The notes under the pieces were generated by a model. That model was not told the origin of the DNA. It did not search any database and saw only the letters and a list, made by a program, of their open reading frames with translations. The translations under genes and the position numbers were made by a program. Positions 44,741 to 53,879 of a stretch of 64,000 bases of DNA are shown here, piece after piece. Within the stretch, counting starts at the first letter, position 1; every line of letters begins with the position of its first letter. The stretch comes from Gluconacetobacter takamatsuzukensis (lineage in GTDB: Bacteria; Pseudomonadota; Alphaproteobacteria; Acetobacterales; Acetobacteraceae), in the NCBI RefSeq assembly GCF_014174275.1, contig NZ_JABEQK010000002.1:310001-374000 (forward strand). Direction: 5' to 3'.

Positions 44741-46159
44741 TCAGGCGGCGGGCGACAGGGCAGCCTTCATGTCCCGGATCGACGCGAGCGTGTCATCGAG
44801 CATGCTCCAGTCATCCCGGTCCGCGATCGGCTGCCATATCCGCTCCACTGCATCGATCAGCATGGTGCAGGGGGCGGATCGGGAAAAATACGGACTGGAA
44901 AGATCCAGGTCCGGTCGCGAAGGATGGGCTTCGATCCGCTGACGCAACGGCTCGAAATCCGCACTCGCATAAAAATGGGCATTGGGCCCATTCAGCGCCC
45001 GATGCCTGCTCTGTGCCCCACCATACCAATCGAAGAACAAATTTTCAAATCCTATTCCCGATCGTTCCAGAAACGTCCATGTCGCCGCCGACAGCGCGCG
45101 GTCTTCATTTCTGGAAAGGGAAGACAAACCAAGGCGCTTCACGATGAAGCCATTCATCTCCACTTCATAACGATCCGGAAAATCGTCGAAGATCTTCTGC
45201 AGCTCTTCGATTTCCGTCAGCGGGATCAGGCATTCCGCCAGCCGCGCCAGCGTCCACAGCACGGCCTCGGGCTGGCGCGCGAACGCATACAGGCCCGACT
45301 GGTCGAAATAGGCGGCAACGAACGCAGGGTCGTACCGGGGCAGGAAACGCCACGGACCGTAATCGAAGCTTTCGCCGGTGATGTTGATATTGTCGGTATT
45401 CAGCACACCATGCACGAATCCTGCCCCCATCCACTGGGCCGCCAGACGGGCCGTGCGCGTGCAGACGATGTCGAACAGCGACGTCGCCGCATTGCCCCCG
45501 CCATGGCGGTCGGGGAAATAGGTGGCCATGACATAATCCACCAGCCGCGCCAGGCTGGCCTGGTCTTCCAGCGCGGCAAGGCGCTGGAAAGTTCCCACCC
45601 GGATATGCGAATGGCTCAGCCGCGCCAGCACGCACGACCGGGTGGGCGAGGGCTCGTCCCCCCGCTGCAACCGCTCGCCGGTCTCGATCACGCTCAGCGT
45701 CCGCGAGGTCTCCACCCCCAGCGCATCCAGCATTTCGCTGGCCAGGATCTCGCGCACCCCGCCCTTCAGGGTCAGCCGCCCGTCCCCCCCGCGCGACCAG
45801 GGCGTGCGGCCGCTGCCCTTGGTGCCGATATCCAGCAGCCTGCCGTCCCGCGCATCGCGCATCTGTGCGAACAGGAATCCCCGCCCGTCGCCCAGGTCGG
45901 GATTGTACTGGCGGAACTGGTGGCCGTGATAGCGCAGCGCCAGCGGCGTCGGCAGCCCGTCGGGCAGCGGGACGAAACGCCCCAGATGCGCGATCCATTC
46001 CGCATCGGTCAGCGTGTCCAGCCCGATCCGCGCCGCCGCCTCCTGGTTGCGGAAGCGCAGGATATGCTCGGGAAAGCGCGCCGCTTCCACAGGGTCGTAG
46101 AACGCCTCCCCCAGCGTCAGGTGCTCACGGGCGGGATGATAGGCGGCAGAGAACGGCAT
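44741..46159 (-). CDS. selO: protein adenylyltransferase SelO (YdiU family)
   Basis: A 472-residue pseudokinase-fold enzyme that transfers AMP from ATP to protein Ser/Thr/Tyr in redox stress responses. Conserved blocks are RYHGHQFRQYNPDLGDGRGF, LDIGTKGSGRTPWSRGGDGR, GGVREILASEMLDALGV and the catalytic VHGVLNTDNINITGESFDYG. The ATG at 46159 matches the family N-terminus; the frame is open upstream without similarity. Many bacterial SelOs end in a redox Cys pair, which is not seen here. Confidence 0.92.
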   Translation of the reverse strand: MPFSAAYHPAREHLTLGEAFYDPVEAARFPEHILRFRNQEAAARIGLDTLTDAEWIAHLGRFVPLPDGLPTPLALRYHGHQFRQYNPDLGDGRGFLFAQMRDARDGRLLDIGTKGSGRTPWSRGGDGRLTLKGGVREILASEMLDALGVETSRTLSVIETGERLQRGDEPSPTRSCVLARLSHSHIRVGTFQRLAALEDQASLARLVDYVMATYFPDRHGGGNAATSLFDIVCTRTARLAAQWMGAGFVHGVLNTDNINITGESFDYGPWRFLPRYDPAFVAAYFDQSGLYAFARQPEAVLWTLARLAECLIPLTEIEELQKIFDDFPDRYEVEMNGFIVKRLGLSSLSRNEDRALSAATWTFLERSGIGFENLFFDWYGGAQSRHRALNGPNAHFYASADFEPLRQRIEAHPSRPDLDLSSPYFSRSAPCTMLIDAVERIWQPIADRDDWSMLDDTLASIRDMKAALSPAA

Positions 46160-46229
46160 GGATCGAAACCTCGGATCGAGGGAAAGGGGGCAATAGCCCG
46201 AAGGCGCACAGGGACGAAACGGCGCGCGG

Positions 46230-47285
46230 TCACACGGGTTCGGGAAAGACGGGCAGGTCCAGCGTATCGGGACGCGGCGCGAAGCACGCCTCGATCGCCG
46301 CATCGCCCAGCGCCCCGCCCTCCAGCCAGCGCGGCGCATTGTCCTTGTCGACGATCTTGGCCCGCACCCCCTCGGTGAAATCGGGCTGGCGGATCAGGTT
46401 GCCGATCAGGCGATATTCCTGCTCCAGCACCGTGTTCAGGTCGGGCAAGCGCCGCGCGGCATGCCAGGCACGGAACGTCACCCGCAGCGACAGCGGCGAG
46501 GCCTGCTCCATCGCCGCCCGATCCTCCGCCGCCCAGGGCGCGTCGCTCTCCGCCAGCCGCGCGCGGATCGTCTCCAGGTCCGGCGCGTCGTACAGCGCGT
46601 CGATCGCCGCCAGGTCCCCCTGCGCCGCACGGGGCGCGGCAGGGGCCAGGTCCACCACCTCCCCCGCTGGCCGCCCGGCCAGCGCGGCCGCCAGCTCCGG
46701 CAGGTCCGCCGCCGCCAGCATCCGGTCGGCAAACCCCGCGGCCACCGCCTGCCCACCCTTCATCCGCCCCCCGGTCAGGGCCAGGCGCAGCCCGGACAGC
46801 CCCGGCGCGCGCGACAGCAGGTACGACCCGCCCGCATCGGGCGTCAGCCCGATCGCAACCTCGGGCATCGCCAGGACGCTGCGCTCGGTCACGATCCGGT
46901 GACGGACATGCGCCCCCAGCCCGATCCCGCCCCCCATCGTGATCCCGTCCATGAACGAGACCACGGGCTTGGGATACCCCGCCAGCACCGAAACCAGCCG
47001 ATATCCGGCACGAAAGACCGCCGCGGCCGCCCCCGGCCCCGCCTCCAGCGCCAGTGTATAGAGCGCGCGCAGGTCCCCGCCGGCCGAAAATGCCCGGGGG
47101 CTGGTACTGTCGATCAGCACGGTCTCCACCGACGGGTCGTCCCGCCACGCCGCAAGCGCGGCCGAAATCCCGCGATAGAGCGTAATATCCAGTGCATTCA
47201 GTGCCTTGGGCCGATTGACCGTCAATCGCCCCAGGCGCCCCTGGCGCGAGATCAGCAAAGTCCCGTCCGTCGCGTCGGCCTGCAT
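46230..47285 (-). CDS. enoyl-CoA hydratase/3-hydroxyisobutyryl-CoA hydrolase family protein
   Basis: A 351-residue crotonase-fold enzyme. The oxyanion segments AFSAGGDLRALY and ITMGGGIGLGAHVRHRI and the acidic MPEVAIGLTPDAGGSYLLSR match 3-hydroxyisobutyryl-CoA hydrolases of valine breakdown more closely than plain hydratases. The C-terminal helical region (LIGNLIRQPDFTEGVRAKIV) supports this. The ATG at 47285 has GAAGGA upstream. It is divergent from a flavin reductase gene. Confidence 0.85.
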   Translation of the reverse strand: MQADATDGTLLISRQGRLGRLTVNRPKALNALDITLYRGISAALAAWRDDPSVETVLIDSTSPRAFSAGGDLRALYTLALEAGPGAAAAVFRAGYRLVSVLAGYPKPVVSFMDGITMGGGIGLGAHVRHRIVTERSVLAMPEVAIGLTPDAGGSYLLSRAPGLSGLRLALTGGRMKGGQAVAAGFADRMLAAADLPELAAALAGRPAGEVVDLAPAAPRAAQGDLAAIDALYDAPDLETIRARLAESDAPWAAEDRAAMEQASPLSLRVTFRAWHAARRLPDLNTVLEQEYRLIGNLIRQPDFTEGVRAKIVDKDNAPRWLEGGALGDAAIEACFAPRPDTLDLPVFPEPV

Positions 47286-47390
47286 GATGATGCGTTCCTT
47301 CCGTTTTCCCTGTCGTGATACTATGCCAGAACGATCAATGATGAAGATGTCGCCCCTACAGGAATGGACGACGGCAGGAAGGGCGCGGGC

Positions 47391-47888
47391 ATGAGTGTGG
47401 ACTCCCAGACCTATCGGGACGCGATGGCGCGGCTGGGCGCGGCCGTAAACGTGGTCACGACCGGCACGCTGGACGACCCGGTGGGCTTCACCGCCTCGGC
47501 GGTCTGCTCGGTCAGCGACGCACCGCCCACGCTGCTGGTGTGCATGAACCGCGCCTCGCGCGCGCGCGACGCCTTTCACACCGGCGGGGCGATCTGCATC
47601 AACGTCCTGTCCGCCGGCCAGCGCGACATCTCAGGCACCTTCGCCGGGCCGATGGACATGTACGAACGCTTCACCGTCGGCCACTGGACGACGCTGGCCA
47701 CCGGCGCACCGGCGCTGGAGGAAGCCGTCGCCTCCTTCGACTGCCGGATCGACCGGATCGTCGAGGTCGGCACCCACAGCGTCATGTTCGGCGTGGTCGA
47801 GGCCATCCGCATCGGCGCGCCGGTGGGCGGCCTGGTCTATTTCAACCGCGCCTACCATGTGCTGCCCCACGGCGGCCACGACCACTGA
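47391..47888 (+). CDS. flavin reductase (RutF/HpaC-like)
   Basis: A 165-residue split-barrel FMN-binding protein. Characteristic segments are MARLGAAVNVVTTGT, GFTASAVCSVSDAPPTLLVC and ICINVLSAGQRDISGTFAG, with a C-terminal GLVYFNRAYHVL. Such proteins supply reduced flavin to partner monooxygenases; no such monooxygenase is adjacent. The ATG at 47391 follows AGGAAGG; an ATG at 47364 is possible. Confidence 0.88.
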   Translation: MSVDSQTYRDAMARLGAAVNVVTTGTLDDPVGFTASAVCSVSDAPPTLLVCMNRASRARDAFHTGGAICINVLSAGQRDISGTFAGPMDMYERFTVGHWTTLATGAPALEEAVASFDCRIDRIVEVGTHSVMFGVVEAIRIGAPVGGLVYFNRAYHVLPHGGHDH

Positions 47889-47911
47889 CCCCACAGCCGG
47901 AGACCCGCGCG

Positions 47912-48037
47912 ATGCCCACACGCCGCCGCCTGGACCACCCCCCGGTCATCGACGGCCGCATGCTGCTCGCCCTGCATGCCGGTCTGGGCACCGTGCTGGC
48001 CCTGATGGCATGGTGGTGCTGGGCCCTGCCATCCTGA
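47912..48037 (+). CDS. possible small single-pass membrane protein
   Basis: A 41-residue ORF beginning 23 nt after the flavin reductase stop. A basic N-terminus (MPTRRRLDHPP) is followed by one hydrophobic helix (MLLALHAGLGTVLALMAWWC). The positive-inside pattern and closeness to the upstream gene favour a real small protein, but there is no strong ribosome-binding site and no known family. Confidence 0.35.
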   Translation: MPTRRRLDHPPVIDGRMLLALHAGLGTVLALMAWWCWALPS

Positions 48038-48089
48038 CGGGCCGCCCCGGCACGCCTGCCCATTCGGCCACCCAAGGCGGCTTGAAAAG

Positions 48090-49472
48090 TCAGCCCGCCT
48101 TCGCGAGCGTCCCCTGCTTCCGGGTCTCGAAACGCGACACGATCCGGTTCAGCGAACTGGCTTCCTGCGCCAGGCTGTGACTGGCCGCCGTGGTCTCCTC
48201 GACCATCGCGGCATTCTTCTGGGTGATATCGTCGATCTGCCCCATCGTCTGGTTGACCTCGTTCAACCCGTCCGCCTGCTGGTGCGACAGGACCGAGATA
48301 TTCCCGACCGTGGCGTTGAGAACGGCAACGTTCCTGACGATATCGGCCAGCATCTCGCCGGTATTGTTGACCAGCGTCACGCCGTCATCCACCGTCCGCC
48401 GCGACACGGCGATCACATCGCGGATGTTCTTGACCGCCTCCGACGATTGCTGCGCCAGCACCCGCACCTCATTGGCCACCACGGCAAAGCCGCGCCCCGT
48501 CTCCCCGGCGCGCGCGGCCTCCACCGACGCGTTGAGCGCCAGGATATTGGTCTGGAACGCGATCTTCTCGATCATGCCGACGATGCTCGCGATCTGCCTG
48601 GAGGAATCGGCAATCTTCGTCATCGCATTCATGGCTTCGGACACGACAAGCTTCGATTTCTCCGCACTGTCATGCGACGACAGCGCCGCCTCGCTGGCCG
48701 ATTTCACATCCCGCGCCATGCCGCGCACGCCGGCCGCGATCGTGCCGATCGTCGCCACGGCCTGCGCCAGGCTGGCCGCCTGTTCCTCGGTCCGCCGCGC
48801 CAGATCGTCCGACGCCATCACGACTTCCGCCGAGGTATCGCGCACCTTGCGCGTATGGTCGGTCACGTTCAGCATCGCGTCGTGCAGCCGGGCAATCCCC
48901 TGGTTGAAATCCTGCCTCATCTCCTCATAGTCTTTCGGAAACGCCTCGGAAATCCGCACGCCCAGGTTCCCCTCGCTGACCTCGGCCAGCGCCTGGCTGA
49001 AGGAATGGCGGACATGCCGCACCGCCTCGTCCACTTCCTTCTGCCGCTGCTGCGCGGCATGCTGGTCGCGCCGATCCTCCCAGACCGAGGCAACCTCCTT
49101 CCGGCCCGCGAGCACCACCGTGAACAGCGTGACCCGCACCGGCAGCGGGCTGCCGTCCAGCGCCTGGTGCATCCAGTCGAAACAGACCGGCCGATTGGTG
49201 CGGAACAGCTCTTCCAGCCGCTTCTGCACGCCCACGGCCGATTCCTGCCCATCCGGCTGCACTCTGGGCGAAATCTGGTCCGGCCCCATGCCGATCAGCT
49301 TCTCCCGCGTCCCGCCGACCAGCGCGATCAGCGCCGGATTGCATTCCGCGATCTTTCCGCCGCGCAGCAGAAAGCACGCACTCAGCGAATGTTCGAAGAT
49401 CGCCTCGGCCAGCATCATCCGCATGCTCTGTTCCGAAGATTCGTCGGATTGACGCTGGCGAAAAGAGAACAT
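48090..49472 (-). CDS. soluble methyl-accepting chemotaxis protein with PAS domain
   Basis: 460 residues with no membrane segment. An N-terminal PAS-like domain (about 20-130; AIFEHSLSACFLLRGGKIAE, CNPALIALVGGTREKLIG) is followed by a HAMP-like linker (EVSEGNLGVRISEAF) and the MCP signalling coiled coil. The conserved hairpin tip is AFQTNILALNASVEAARAG then ETGRGFAVVANEVRVLAQ. Such cytosolic receptors sense internal redox or energy state. No other chemotaxis gene is in the window. Confidence 0.9.
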   Translation of the reverse strand: MFSFRQRQSDESSEQSMRMMLAEAIFEHSLSACFLLRGGKIAECNPALIALVGGTREKLIGMGPDQISPRVQPDGQESAVGVQKRLEELFRTNRPVCFDWMHQALDGSPLPVRVTLFTVVLAGRKEVASVWEDRRDQHAAQQRQKEVDEAVRHVRHSFSQALAEVSEGNLGVRISEAFPKDYEEMRQDFNQGIARLHDAMLNVTDHTRKVRDTSAEVVMASDDLARRTEEQAASLAQAVATIGTIAAGVRGMARDVKSASEAALSSHDSAEKSKLVVSEAMNAMTKIADSSRQIASIVGMIEKIAFQTNILALNASVEAARAGETGRGFAVVANEVRVLAQQSSEAVKNIRDVIAVSRRTVDDGVTLVNNTGEMLADIVRNVAVLNATVGNISVLSHQQADGLNEVNQTMGQIDDITQKNAAMVEETTAASHSLAQEASSLNRIVSRFETRKQGTLAKAG

Positions 49473-49630
49473 CGAAATATATCCTTCTCTTGAAATCCGG
49501 CCTGCTGCAATCGACGCTTCATCGAATATTCATACGAAAGCGCCACCCCCGACGACCACCGTTCATCGGAAAACCGGACATCGACTATTACTGCGTTATG
49601 CCCCCGATACCATGATTCCTCACGATAATT

Positions 49631-49665
49631 AAGAGACTGTCCGCAAAGTCGCTGCCGCCGATACG
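49631..49665 (+). repeat. R3 repeat copy (diverged)
   Basis: AAGAGACTGTCCGCAAAGTC followed by GCTGCCGCCGATACG resembles the R3 copies at 56901 and 63691. It lies in the 233-nt gap between the MCP start and the znuB end, which is otherwise AT-rich and empty. Confidence 0.45.
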
Positions 49666-49705
49666 ATATGAAATATTATGATGCACAGCCCGGAAAACCA
49701 CGCCC

Positions 49706-50521
49706 TCAGCATTCCCCGGCGCGCGCACGCCCCTCGACCGCCCGCCGGATGCCGGCAGCCAGATAAAAGCCGGTGCTGAGCACGCTGATCCAGAACGAGG
49801 CCGGGCAGTCGGTCCACCAGGACAGGGCCAGCCCCCCCCAGCCCGCCCCAACCGCCAGCAGCACGGACAGCACGATCCCCCAGCCCGGCGTGGCCGTCAG
49901 CCGCTGCGCCGTCGCCGCCGGCCCCACCATCAGCGCAAAGACCAGCAACACGCCGGTAATCTGCACGCATTCCGCCGTCACGACGGCGACGATGGCCAGG
50001 AAGATGGTCGAGACCAGGCGCAGCTTCACGCCCCGCGCCTCCGCCGTCTCGGGCTGGAGGCTGGCGAACAGCAGCGGCCGCGACAGCGCCGCCATGGCCA
50101 GCACGCAGCCCACGCCCAGCACCAGCAGCCACCCCAGCATCGACCGGTCCACCCCCAGCACGTTGCCGAACAGCAGCGCCGTGGCACGGGTGGCCGATGT
50201 GGTCAGGAAATGCAGGAACAGCAGCCCGCAGCCCAGCATGCACGACAGGACCAGCCCGATCGTGACATCCCGCCCCTGGGTGGTGCCGCGCCCGCCCAGC
50301 CCCATGGCCACCCCGGCCAGCACCGTGGCACCCATCAGCCCCCAAAAGGGCGGCATGCCCACCAGCAGCGCCCCGGTCGCCCCCGCGAAGCCTACGTGCG
50401 ACAGCGCATGCCCGGCAAAGCTCTCGCCCCGCAGCACCATGAAATACCCGACCAGCCCGGACAGGATCGCGACGATCCCCGTCGCGGCAAAGGCATGGCG
50501 CATGAATTCGAACGCGAACAT
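49706..50521 (-). CDS. znuB: zinc/manganese ABC transporter permease (ZnuB-like)
   Basis: A 271-residue ABC-3 family membrane protein with about eight hydrophobic helices. The signatures include GYFMVLRGESFAGHALSHVG, FAGATGALLVG and the coupling-helix region SLQPETAEARGVKLRLV. Its start is 50 nt past the znuC stop. Zinc as substrate is inferred from the Zur box and the neighbouring zur gene. Confidence 0.9.
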   Translation of the reverse strand: MFAFEFMRHAFAATGIVAILSGLVGYFMVLRGESFAGHALSHVGFAGATGALLVGMPPFWGLMGATVLAGVAMGLGGRGTTQGRDVTIGLVLSCMLGCGLLFLHFLTTSATRATALLFGNVLGVDRSMLGWLLVLGVGCVLAMAALSRPLLFASLQPETAEARGVKLRLVSTIFLAIVAVVTAECVQITGVLLVFALMVGPAATAQRLTATPGWGIVLSVLLAVGAGWGGLALSWWTDCPASFWISVLSTGFYLAAGIRRAVEGRARAGEC

Positions 50522-50571
50522 GATCGGATGCTACCGGCCCCGCACAAGAAAGAAGAAAAGCTGCCGCCCGG

Positions 50572-51420
50572 TCACGACTGCACCACCCCGTCGGCCACGA
50601 CGAAGATGCGCCCGTTCGCCCGGATCACCTCGACCGGCATGCCGTACAGCGTGCTCAGCACCGGGTCGGTCACGACCTCGTCCACCGTGCCCAGCCGCGC
50701 CGCCCCGCGCCCCACATACAGCACCCGGTCCATCACCCCCAGCAGCGGGTTGAGGTCATGGGTCGAAAACAGCACCGCAATCCCAAGCTGCCGGCGGATC
50801 GTATCCACCAGCGCCACCACCTCGCGCGCCCGATGGGGGTCCAGGCTGGCCAGCGGTTCGTCCAGCAGCAGCAGCCGGGGCCGCCCCAGCAGGGCCTGCG
50901 CCAGCAGCAGCCGCTGCCGCTCGCCGCCCGAAAGATGGTCGATCGGCCGATGCGCCAGATGCGTGGCCCCGACCAGGTCCAGCACCCGGTCGATCTCCAT
51001 CGCATCGTGGCGCCGATGCCGCCCGGGGCGCCAGTCGCAGGGCAGGCCCCAGCGTTCCCCATGCAGGGCGGCGGCAATGAAGCTGCGCCCGTCCAGGCGC
51101 GGCGCGGATCGCGCCGGAAACTGCGGCAGGTAGCCGATATCGTGATTGCCCCGCCCCACCGGCCGCCCGAAGACCGAAATCCGCCCGGCCGCAACCGGCA
51201 CCACGCCCAGAATGGCGCGGATCAGGCTGCTCTTGCCCGCCCCGTTCGGCCCCAGCATGCCGACAAAGGCCCCGGCAGGCACCGTCAGGCCGACATCCGA
51301 CAGGATCGTGCGGTCCCCGATGCGCAGCGTGACATGCGCCATGTCGATCGGCGGCAGCGCGGCGGCACCCGGCGCGGCCACGGGCCCGCCGCAGCACGCA
51401 TGTCCGTCATGACCGCTCAT
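50572..51420 (-). CDS. znuC: zinc/manganese ABC transporter ATP-binding protein (ZnuC-like)
   Basis: A 282-residue ATPase. Walker A is GPNGAGKSSL, the signature LSGGERQRLLLAQAL, Walker B LLLLDEPLASLD, and the switch His is in FSTHDLNPLL. The N-terminal MSGHDGHACCGG holds a His/Cys-rich stretch that could bind metal. Its start overlaps the znuA stop. Confidence 0.93.
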   Translation of the reverse strand: MSGHDGHACCGGPVAAPGAAALPPIDMAHVTLRIGDRTILSDVGLTVPAGAFVGMLGPNGAGKSSLIRAILGVVPVAAGRISVFGRPVGRGNHDIGYLPQFPARSAPRLDGRSFIAAALHGERWGLPCDWRPGRHRRHDAMEIDRVLDLVGATHLAHRPIDHLSGGERQRLLLAQALLGRPRLLLLDEPLASLDPHRAREVVALVDTIRRQLGIAVLFSTHDLNPLLGVMDRVLYVGRGAARLGTVDEVVTDPVLSTLYGMPVEVIRANGRIFVVADGVVQS

Positions 51421-52352
51421 GTCGGCCCCCCGCCCTGGGCCAGCGCCCGGTCCAGCCGATCCAGCACCCCGGCGATCCAGTCCTGGTAGCGCGTCCCCGG
51501 CGGCAGGCTCTCGCCGACATGCAGCACCGGGATGCCGGCCCCACGCGCCAGCTGCTCCAGCCGCTCGGTGGCCGGCCCCGTCGTCTGCTCGTTCAGGATC
51601 AATATCCGCACCCGCCGCGCCGTCAGGTCCTGCTCGAACCCCGCAACCTCGAACGGGCCCGGATCGGTGCCGTTCATGACCGCGCGCTGAAAGTCCCCGT
51701 CATGCATCGCCAGCCCGACCTGCCGCGTCATCAGGCCGAAGATCGGTTCCGACGCCGCAACCGGCACACCATGATACCGCGCCCGCAACCCGTCGATCCG
51801 CTGCTGAAGCGGCGCCAGCGCATCCAGGAACTGTCGCAGCCGCGCCTCGAACGCCGCCCGCCGCTCGGGGCGGATCGCCCCGCAATCGGCGGCAAACGCC
51901 GTCGCGACGGCGCGGACCATCGACAGGTCGTACCAGAAATGGGCGTTGTCCCCATCCCGCCAGCCCACCAGCGCGGCAACATCCAGCACCACCGGCCGCC
52001 CGGTGGCCCCGCTTCCCTCCATCAGCCGGTCGATCCAGCCATCGTACCCCCCGCCATTGGCGATCACGATCCGCGCGGCGCCCAGCATCCGCCCATCCAT
52101 CGGGCTGGCCTCGAACGCATGCGGGTCGGCGGCGGGGTTGGTCAGGATGCTGGTCACGGCCACGTCCGCCCCCCCGACCTGGCGCGCGACATCGCCCCAG
52201 ACCGCCTCGGCGGCAACGACGGCAATGGGGCCGTCGGCCCGGGCCGGCCACGCCGCGGACAGCACCGGCATGACAGCCATCAGCCATACGCAGGTCAGGC
52301 GCACCAGGCCCGAACGGACGGCACGAAGAGGGGATACAAGGTCAGCAGACAC
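51417..52352 (-). CDS. znuA: metal ABC transporter substrate-binding protein (ZnuA-like)
   Basis: A 311-residue periplasmic protein. The signal peptide is around LVRLTCVWLMAVMPVLSAAW then PARA. Candidate metal ligands are His in NPAADPHAFEASP, His in NAHFWYDL, and Glu in AASEPIFG. The His-rich loop of many ZnuA proteins is missing. The GTG at 52352 is the longest start; ATG 24 codons later would shorten the signal. It is first in znuA-C-B and divergent from zur. Confidence 0.85.
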   Translation of the reverse strand: MSADLVSPLRAVRSGLVRLTCVWLMAVMPVLSAAWPARADGPIAVVAAEAVWGDVARQVGGADVAVTSILTNPAADPHAFEASPMDGRMLGAARIVIANGGGYDGWIDRLMEGSGATGRPVVLDVAALVGWRDGDNAHFWYDLSMVRAVATAFAADCGAIRPERRAAFEARLRQFLDALAPLQQRIDGLRARYHGVPVAASEPIFGLMTRQVGLAMHDGDFQRAVMNGTDPGPFEVAGFEQDLTARRVRILILNEQTTGPATERLEQLARGAGIPVLHVGESLPPGTRYQDWIAGVLDRLDRALAQGGGPT

Positions 52353-52386
52353 GCAACAGGCCGTCAGCAGGAGGGTTGGCAGGTCA

Positions 52387-52411
52387 AAATACGTTATAAT
52401 GTAACATATTT
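52387..52411. promoter_or_regulatory. Zur box between znuA and zur
   Basis: AAATACGTTA-TAATG-TAACATATTT is a near-perfect 25-bp palindrome with the core GTTATAATGTAAC at 52393-52405; one pair mismatches. It is AT-rich in a GC-rich background and lies between znuA and zur. It fits the Zur operator type and suggests zinc repression of both transcripts. Confidence 0.75.
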
Positions 52412-52504
52412 GAAGCCTTCATATAACGCGCTTTCCGGCGTATGGAAACCAGGGAGCCGCCGGGGCGGCATCACTGGACAGACCGGGGGCATGGCGCGGC
52501 AGGC

Positions 52505-52996
52505 ATGGCGGCAACGACTTTCGCCGAAAAGACCGAGACTCGGCTGGATAATGCCGAGCGCTTGTGCGCCGCGCACGGTTCGCGGCTGACCGACCTGCGG
52601 CGCCAGGTGCTGGGCCTGGTGCTCGAGGCCGCGCGCCCGGTCGGCGCCTACGACCTGCTGGACGGATTGCGCGCCGACAAGAAGGGCGCCGCCCCGCCCA
52701 CGGTCTATCGCGCCCTCGATTTCCTGCTGGAAGAGGGGTTGATCCACAAGATCGAACGCCTCTCGGCCTTCGTGGGCTGCACCCATACGCTGGACGGCAG
52801 CCATGCCGAGGCCGGCCATCCCCATGCGGCGCAATTCCTGATCTGCACCGGCTGCGGGCAGGTGACCGAACTCGACGATCACGGCATCCTGCACGCATTG
52901 ATCGACGCCACGCGACATATCGGTTTCACGGTGCGCCACTCGACCGTCGAGGCCGAGGGGCTGTGCATCCTCTGCCGCGACGCGGCAACGGCATGA
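52505..52996 (+). CDS. zur: Fur-family zinc uptake regulator Zur
   Basis: A 163-residue metalloregulator. The winged helix includes RLTDLRRQVLGLVLEAARPV and PPTVYRALDFLLEEGLIHKI. The structural zinc site is ICTGCG plus CILC near the C-terminus, and regulatory His residues lie in AGHPHAAQF. The ATG at 52505 (MAATTFAEK) fits the family; an ATG at 52442 would add 21 residues. It is divergent from znuA with a Zur box between them. Confidence 0.9.
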   Translation: MAATTFAEKTETRLDNAERLCAAHGSRLTDLRRQVLGLVLEAARPVGAYDLLDGLRADKKGAAPPTVYRALDFLLEEGLIHKIERLSAFVGCTHTLDGSHAEAGHPHAAQFLICTGCGQVTELDDHGILHALIDATRHIGFTVRHSTVEAEGLCILCRDAATA

Positions 52997-53039
52997 GCCA
53001 CGGCCGGCCATGACGGCAGGCGACTTCGGACTTCACGGC

Positions 53040-53069
53040 GAACGGCACGACTGAGAACGGCACGACTGA
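53040..53069 (+). repeat. exact 15-bp tandem duplication
   Basis: GAACGGCACGACTGA occurs twice in direct succession (53040-53054, 53055-53069), ending against the GAGG ribosome-binding site and ATG of the next gene. It may be a recent slippage event affecting the leader. Confidence 0.8.
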
Positions 53070-53071
53070 GG

Positions 53072-53857
53072 ATGATGGTGAGAAACGGCTACAAGGTCAG
53101 GCCGACCGGCCTGACGACCCGGAATTCGGGGCACATGATCTTCCGGATCGACGACATGCGGGGGCAGCCGCGCGCACGGATCGCAGCGCAGGACGCCCCC
53201 CAGGCCCTGATGCTGTTCTGGCGCCGGCGCGGCCGGCAGATCATGGCGGAAAGCCTGCCCGACCCCGACCCCGTAGCCACCCTGCGCCGGAATTTCGACA
53301 TGGCACGCATCCGCCCGGATACCGCCGAACTACCGCTGCCCGAGCCGGTCCGCACGGCCGCCCAGCCCGCGCCCCGCCGTCCCCGCACGCCCCGCCCGGT
53401 GCGCGAGGCAACCGGGCAGGGACAGAACGACCTGTTCGCCTCGCCGCTCCCCACGGCGGAGCCGCCCGCCGAACCGCCGAAGGCCGAGCCCCCGCCGCCC
53501 CGGCGCCAGGTGGCGTCGCTGGATGCCGAGACCCTGCAACTGGCGCGCGTCCATTATCGCGGCCTCCAGGCATCCGACCCCGCCGACAGCTACCTGTACC
53601 ACATCACGACCGACGAGAACGCCGAGGCCATGCTGCGCGACGGCCTGACCATGAGCCGCCGCCACCCCCTGCTGCTGACCGAGCGCGGCGGCGTGCCCTA
53701 CTGGCTGTCGCTGGTGGCCGACGACGACGATGCCAGCGAAGCCGACATCGCCGTGCTGCGCATGAAGCGCTTCATGATCGACGACCTGATCGAGGACGAC
53801 CCGGACTCGACCCGCAGTTCGGGCAGCCCCAGCTACTTCCTCACCGGCAACACCTGA
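53072..53857 (+). CDS. hypothetical protein with possible ADP-ribosyltransferase-like C-terminus
   Basis: 261 residues in three parts. The N-terminal part (about 1-85) has no known motif. A Pro/Ala-rich linker (about 86-145) follows. The C-terminal domain has SYLYHITTDENAEAMLRDGL, TERGGVPYWLSLV and VLRMKRFMIDDLIEDD. The Y-H-I-T...LRDGL pattern recalls ART-fold proteins such as KptA- or DarT-like families, but catalytic residues cannot be confirmed. The two adjacent ATGs have GAGG upstream. Its function is unknown. Confidence 0.65.
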   Translation: MMVRNGYKVRPTGLTTRNSGHMIFRIDDMRGQPRARIAAQDAPQALMLFWRRRGRQIMAESLPDPDPVATLRRNFDMARIRPDTAELPLPEPVRTAAQPAPRRPRTPRPVREATGQGQNDLFASPLPTAEPPAEPPKAEPPPPRRQVASLDAETLQLARVHYRGLQASDPADSYLYHITTDENAEAMLRDGLTMSRRHPLLLTERGGVPYWLSLVADDDDASEADIAVLRMKRFMIDDLIEDDPDSTRSSGSPSYFLTGNT

Positions 53858-53879
53858 CTTCCAAGGACGACGCCCCCCA

